Below are positions 6,207-9,138 of a DNA stretch of 9,138 nucleotides, piece after piece. A program made the translations under genes and the position numbers. This DNA comes from Bacillota bacterium. Its GTDB lineage: Bacteria > Bacillota > Clostridia > Oscillospirales > Acutalibacteraceae. The notes beneath the pieces are model-generated. The model worked only from the letters and a program-made list of their open reading frames with translations. It was not told the DNA's origin and searched no databases. Where the stretch lies: contig WQTL01000449.1 of assembly GCA_009786275.1 (NCBI GenBank), positions 1 through 9,138 of the forward strand, given 5' to 3'. Numbering within the stretch: position 1 is the stretch's first letter; every line of letters begins with the position of its first letter.

Positions 6207-7010
6207 TTAGTCGATCTGTTGGGCTTTGACAGCGAGGGTCAGCTTGAGGCCCGGCGTACCCGACGATGTGCCACTGGCCGTTTCATCAGCTCCGGTATAT
6301 TTTGCTGCCAAAACGCCAAGCTTCGTGTCATCATCATCTTGTGTACCATTTGTGGAAAACCGCCAGCGCCACCAAAGGTCAATTGGAGCACTCGCCGTTT
6401 CACCGGGGACCAAATCAATATAGGCGAGGCTACCCTTCGCAGCCGTAATTGCGGCCGCAAGCGTAGTAAACGATGCAGTTTTGTTTTCGTGGCTGAACTG
6501 AATGGTTGCCGTAGAAATATCGTTGGTGTTATTGCCGATGTGTGTAACAGTGGCCGTATCCAACCAGAAACGCACCGCCACCTCAGAATCATTTTTAAAT
6601 AACACTGAAATCTTGCCGCCGATGCCTGGGCAAATCAATGTGCCAGTGATATTATCCAAATGCTTCAAGGTGCTGGGGTTTGCATTCTCAGCCTGATCGC
6701 TTACCCTGCCGTTGCCGTTACCGGTGCCGCCGCTGGTTGCCGGATAATTCAAGTTGCTGTCATCGCCGTCGTTGAACAACTCAAACACAGAACCCAAGGA
6801 ACCGGTTACGGTCACTGCTGCGGCGGTTGCACTGGAAAAAGTCGTGCCGTTGACCTTAACGTCGAACTTCGCAACCCTGGCACTGGCCTCGACATTCGCC
6901 GCCGCAATGTACTTCGCGTAGGTGCCGCTGCCCACAAACACCCCGCTGGTTGCCAGCACGGCGATGAGCATCAGCACGGCTATGCGCAGGAAGATATTTC
7001 TCTTAGCCAT
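6207..7010 (-). CDS. SipW-type signal-peptide secreted protein, TasA/CalY-like subunit 3
   Basis: This 267-residue secreted protein begins MAKRNIFLRIAVLMLIAV. Its hydrophobic signal runs to GSGTYA (residue 32) and is followed by KYIAAAN and ARVAKFDVKV (44-53). That layout is the SipW-dependent signal-peptide class of TasA/camelysin-like biofilm subunits. The mature part has a Gly/Asn/Asp-rich loop (about 80-115), then LICPGIGGKISVLFKNDSEV (125-144), then LWWRWRF (212-218) with an Asp run after it, and a final strand LKLTLAVKAQQID. These match the two upstream genes and the core of the downstream anchored protein, suggesting a shared beta-sandwich. The start is ATG 7010 because GGAGG lies 8 nt upstream; an in-frame start 36 nt earlier would sit before that site. 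It has one cysteine in the signal-free part, within ICPG. Function as a matrix or fibre subunit is inferred from signal type and gene order. Confidence 0.85.
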   Translation of the reverse strand: MAKRNIFLRIAVLMLIAVLATSGVFVGSGTYAKYIAAANVEASARVAKFDVKVNGTTFSSATAAAVTVTGSLGSVFELFNDGDDSNLNYPATSGGTGNGNGRVSDQAENANPSTLKHLDNITGTLICPGIGGKISVLFKNDSEVAVRFWLDTATVTHIGNNTNDISTATIQFSHENKTASFTTLAAAITAAKGSLAYIDLVPGETASAPIDLWWRWRFSTNGTQDDDDTKLGVLAAKYTGADETASGTSSGTPGLKLTLAVKAQQID

Positions 7011-7032
7011 ATTACGTACCTCCATTTTGCTT

Positions 7033-7049
7033 GGCGTGACCGTCACGCC
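7033..7049 (-). promoter_or_regulatory. 17-bp palindrome upstream of subunit 3
   Basis: GGCGTGAC-C-GTCACGCC is a perfect 8-bp inverted repeat around one base, in the 51-bp gap between subunits 2 and 3. It ends 22 nt before the ATG at 7010. The one-base centre is too small for a relaxed RNA loop, so it could be a dimeric-protein operator, or an RNA hairpin with the inner pairs open. No U-tract follows. Confidence 0.5.
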
Positions 7050-7061
7050 TTCGGGACGGGC

Positions 7062-7865
7062 TTAGTCTATTTGCTCCGCCGTAACGGTCAGCGGGATCGA
7101 ATAGGTCACAGCGCCGGGAGTCAATGTGGTGCCGCCGGCACCCAGGTCGGTGTCCAAAACGTCGTCGCCCCAATACCAAATACTCCCCGTCGGTGCGGTG
7201 CCGCGCTCGAATTTCCAGCGCCAGTAGAACGTATAGGTCCCCTCGTTTTCCACTGCCAAGGGGCCCACCGCAGCGGGATAAGATATCAGGTTGCCGGTTA
7301 TTGCGCCGCCGCTGGGTATCGCGCCGGCTAACCCGGGGAAAACACTTTGCCAACTGCTGGTGCTCTTGTCCCACCACTCAATCGGCAGTGTACCCCCATT
7401 GGTAACTACCAAACTGGCCTGATACACGTCGACCTTCACTTCCACCTCGGAGAAGTTCTTCACCTTGATGTCGAACTGTCCCCCGCAACCGGGCGCAATG
7501 ATCGCGTAATCCTCGTACGTGCTGTCCATGAGGCCGGGCTTCGTCATGATGTGCGGCTGCACACCGCTTTCCGAGTTTTCCTGGGCAGTGCCTGCGGGCG
7601 GTACAATCGGCGCATCCTGAAACGCCTCGTACAGCGTGCTGAACAGGTCAATTTTGATCGTGTCGCCCGAAGAACCCTCGCCGAGGAACACCCAGCTATT
7701 GGCGTCCTTCTGCACGCCGACACGGAAGATGCCCGCGCGCACTGCTGCGCCATTGGCATTGTTGCTGGCAATATACCTGCTCATGGTGCTGGGAACAAGG
7801 CACAGGCCAAACATGCCGCATACAAGCAGCAGCACGGCCGTGCGCATAAAATAATTTTTCTTCAA
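7062..7865 (-). CDS. SipW-type signal-peptide secreted protein, TasA/CalY-like subunit 2
   Basis: This 267-residue secreted protein starts (M)KKNYFMRTAVLLLVCGMF and has its signal-peptide junction at TMS|RYI (about residue 29-30). VRAGIFRVGV (42-51) follows, the same layout as its neighbours. The mature protein carries IIAPGCGGQFDIKVKNFSEV (122-141), then FYWRWKF (213-219) with acidic residues and LGAGG after it, and ends in the strand YSIPLTVTAEQID. The start is a TTG at 7865. It is chosen because GAGAGAGG sits about 8 nt upstream and the sequence then begins like a typical signal peptide. Upstream TTG and GTG codons would overlap or precede that site, and the internal ATG at 7847 has no ribosome-binding site. 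It lies 121 bp after subunit 1, across a GC-rich hairpin. A secreted fibre or matrix subunit is the favoured role (inference). Confidence 0.83.
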   Translation of the reverse strand: MKKNYFMRTAVLLLVCGMFGLCLVPSTMSRYIASNNANGAAVRAGIFRVGVQKDANSWVFLGEGSSGDTIKIDLFSTLYEAFQDAPIVPPAGTAQENSESGVQPHIMTKPGLMDSTYEDYAIIAPGCGGQFDIKVKNFSEVEVKVDVYQASLVVTNGGTLPIEWWDKSTSSWQSVFPGLAGAIPSGGAITGNLISYPAAVGPLAVENEGTYTFYWRWKFERGTAPTGSIWYWGDDVLDTDLGAGGTTLTPGAVTYSIPLTVTAEQID

Positions 7866-7912
7866 CTCGTGCACCTCTCTCTCGGGGTACTCTGCTTCAT
7901 CAGGTGCTTTTA

Positions 7913-7947
7913 CGCAAGGGGGCAAGCCGGGGGCCTGCCCCCTTGCG
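7913..7947 (-). other. Strong 12-bp GC-rich hairpin between subunits 1 and 2
   Basis: On the minus strand CGCAAGGGGGCA and TGCCCCCTTGCG form a perfect 12-bp stem around an 11-nt GC-rich loop. It sits 39 bp after the stop of subunit 1 and 47 bp before the start of subunit 2. The sequence after it reads TAAAAGC, not a U-run, so it is not a standard terminator. It could stabilise the 3' end of the subunit-1 message or cause partial attenuation, lowering expression of later genes. Confidence 0.7.
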
Positions 7948-7986
7948 GTGTGCGTTGTTCAGCTAGTTAAGTTTGTGCGCGGATAA

Positions 7987-8856
7987 TTAGTCGACCTGGG
8001 TGGCCAAGATGCCGAAGTTGAAGCCGATCGTGTTGTCGGTGCGAGCGGGAAGGTCGATAAACCCGGTGTCAGCCGCGCTGACGGCGGGCTTGTAGTGGCA
8101 GCCGGCGTCGTGCGCCCCAAATCCGTTAGTATTAAGCGAGCAGTCGCAGGGCACCATGGCGACAATTTCGGTGGAGCCGGTCAGGAAAGCGGTGGCCTGT
8201 GCCTTGCCGATGATGGTATCCTTGGAGTTGCTGGGAAGAGCTGTGGTGTTGGGCCCGTCGCCAATCGTGAAGGGCCACTTGACCCACACTTCCACATCGA
8301 ACGACTGAGTGCCGCCGAGCGGCGCCACTTCGAAAACGCCACCACCACCGGTGGGCTGGATGCAGGCGGCAAGGCTCACAGCATTGGCAGCGCCATAGGT
8401 GATACCATCAGCGCTGTAGGTCAGGGCGGTGGAAGCTGCAGCGCCGAAGGTTGGGGTAATCTCAAAGGGTACACTGGTGTCAACGTCAATCGTAACGGCC
8501 ACTTCGGAGTAGTTCCGCACCAGGAACGAGCCTGCCAGCTTGAGGATAGTACCGGGGACGATGATGGGGAGGCTGCTGCCGGGGTAAGCCTGGACGTGGT
8601 CTGGGTCTTCAGGGTCGCCTTCGTTGTCACAGTCACCGCTACCGACGCAGTACAACGTCGGGGTCAGGCTGACCTGGAATTTGCCGTCCGGGTCAGCGCC
8701 GTCGACTACGACCTTAAACAGGCCGGCGCGGGCCGCTGTGCCTTCGGCTGTGAATGCGTCGATGTACTTTGCCAGTGCGCCGGTCATGCCGCATGTGGTG
8801 ATTGCCACGACGACCAGCAGGGCTGCTGCGATGCGAAGAGCTTTGTTCTTCTTCAT
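7987..8856 (-). CDS. SipW-type signal-peptide secreted protein, TasA/CalY-like subunit 1, with Cys/His insert
   Basis: This 289-residue secreted protein starts MKKNKALRIAAALLVVVAIT, with a signal-peptide junction at GALA|KYI (after residue 29) and then ARAGLFKVVV (42-51). Shared module motifs are LPIIVPG (96-102), FLVRNYSEVAVTIDVD (111-126) and VWVKWPF (190-196). The C-terminus IGFNFGILATQVD matches the QID ends of the next two genes. Unlike them it has an extra loop with C-x-C...H..CH (Cys 237, 239, 253 and His 249, 254) between the Trp-rich strand and the last strand. A CVGSGDCDNEGD acidic/Cys loop lies near 70-81. These could bind metal or form disulfides. ATG 8856 is preceded by GAGGAG at 9 nt; upstream in-frame ATGs lack a site. 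It is the first of the three secreted paralogues to be transcribed and may be the major subunit (inference). Confidence 0.85.
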   Translation of the reverse strand: MKKNKALRIAAALLVVVAITTCGMTGALAKYIDAFTAEGTAARAGLFKVVVDGADPDGKFQVSLTPTLYCVGSGDCDNEGDPEDPDHVQAYPGSSLPIIVPGTILKLAGSFLVRNYSEVAVTIDVDTSVPFEITPTFGAAASTALTYSADGITYGAANAVSLAACIQPTGGGGVFEVAPLGGTQSFDVEVWVKWPFTIGDGPNTTALPSNSKDTIIGKAQATAFLTGSTEIVAMVPCDCSLNTNGFGAHDAGCHYKPAVSAADTGFIDLPARTDNTIGFNFGILATQVD

Positions 8857-8945
8857 GGGGTAGGTCTCCTCTCTCATTTTGCATTTTTGTAAAATATGTC
8901 TTAACAATCGCGCGGGTTGGGCGGGATTGCCTTAACCGGGGGGTG
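8857..8945 (-). promoter_or_regulatory. AT-rich leader upstream of subunit 1; promoter possible but not clear
   Basis: This 89-bp gap separates the stop of the partial upstream gene from subunit 1. Its half nearest subunit 1 is AT-rich (TTGTTAAGACATATTTTACA on the minus strand) within otherwise GC-rich DNA, as at a promoter. The best -35-like hexamer is TTGTTA, and no -10 at proper spacing is convincing. The ribosome-binding site GAGGAG lies at 8866-8871. No terminator hairpin is evident after the upstream gene, so read-through from it is also possible. Confidence 0.3.
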
Positions 8946-9138
8946 TTACTGTTCGGGCGGGAACGTGATGTTCAGCCCGGGCGGGGCTTTGAACTGGATG
9001 CCCGAGGCGGGCGGGGGTTCGTCGGGGCTGTATTCCTGGACGGGTTCTTCGGGTGCGGGTTCTTCGGGCTGCGCGGAGGCTGCGGGCTGCACGGGGAGGG
9101 GTTCCCCCGCCTCCACGGCGGCGGCCAAGGCCCGCAGG
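8946..9138 (-). CDS. C-terminal tail of an unidentified Pro/Glu-rich protein (partial, runs off the window)
   Basis: The frame is open from the window edge to a TAA at 8948-8946, giving at least 63 residues. It reads as a low-complexity Pro/Glu/Ala tail (QPEEPAPEEPVQEYSPDEPP) ending GIQFKAPPGLNITFPPEQ. Two 12-bp direct repeats (GGGTTCTTCGGG at 9042-9053 and 9057-9068) underlie PEEPAPEEP. No domain can be recognised. Its place directly before the SipW-type cluster, on the same strand, makes a signal peptidase, sortase or another surface component plausible, but nothing in the visible tail shows this. The true start lies outside the window. Confidence 0.55.
   Translation of the reverse strand, partial: LRALAAAVEAGEPLPVQPAASAQPEEPAPEEPVQEYSPDEPPPASGIQFKAPPGLNITFPPEQ

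Noticed and set aside
6207..7865. Subunits 2 and 3 both being exactly 804 bp
   Set aside because: Their loops differ in position and length, so equal length looks like coincidence and not a recent tandem duplication.
7913..7947. Reading the GC-rich hairpin as a rho-independent terminator
   Set aside because: No U-tract follows on the minus strand. The downstream gene is a close paralogue with the same orientation, so at least partial read-through is expected.
7347..7970. Plus-strand open frame opposite subunit 2
   Set aside because: It has no family resemblance and no ribosome-binding site, and it runs through the intergenic hairpin.
1..9138. CRISPR array, insertion sequence, phage or toxin-antitoxin module
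   Set aside because: No regularly spaced repeats, transposase or integrase motifs, terminal inverted repeats or paired small toxin-like genes were seen. The tRNA has no visible attachment-site duplication within the window.

Overview
The window looks like chromosomal DNA from a fairly GC-rich Bacillota (Clostridia-type) organism. Supporting signs are strong purine-rich Shine-Dalgarno sites, consensus sigma-A promoters, a stand-alone S4-domain RqcP/YabO protein, a sortase-type wall-sorting signal, and three exported proteins with the SipW-dependent kind of signal peptide seen in TasA/CalY matrix-fibre subunits. The species cannot be named from the sequence.

Layout. At the left edge is a tRNA-Ser(UGA) on the minus strand. 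Its consensus promoter shares its -35 box with an equally good promoter firing rightward. The rightward promoter leads into a damaged locus: the N-terminal half of a GNAT acetyltransferase runs, with a change of frame, into a C39-like cysteine-peptidase-fold protein. Then comes a rightward run of four intact genes: an APH-type phosphotransferase, a small Smr-domain protein, rqcP, and a cytosolic GH92 glycoside hydrolase. It ends at a strong hairpin terminator at about 4659-4694.

The right half (9138 down to 4702) is read leftward and converges on that terminator. It begins with the C-terminal tail of an unidentified Pro/Glu-rich protein that continues past the window edge. Three secreted paralogues of 289, 267 and 267 residues follow. 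Each has an [AS]|[KR]-Y-I signal-peptide junction and ends in QID or QVD. The last gene encodes a 486-residue protein with the same core beta module, then an InlB-type (Listeria-Bacteroides) repeat, an (I/L)-P spacer, a four-cysteine segment, an FAKTG sorting motif, a membrane helix and a basic tail.

Interpretation. The leftward cluster is best read as a multi-subunit surface-fibre or matrix locus: three TasA/CalY-like secreted subunits plus a wall-anchored paralogue that could serve as the base or adaptor. All three junctions between the four proteins contain an inverted repeat without a U-tract, which may tune subunit ratios. The cognate signal peptidase and sortase are not in the window. 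This cluster is the most likely candidate for an undescribed system here. The assignment rests on signal-peptide form, shared motifs and gene order, not on a database search.
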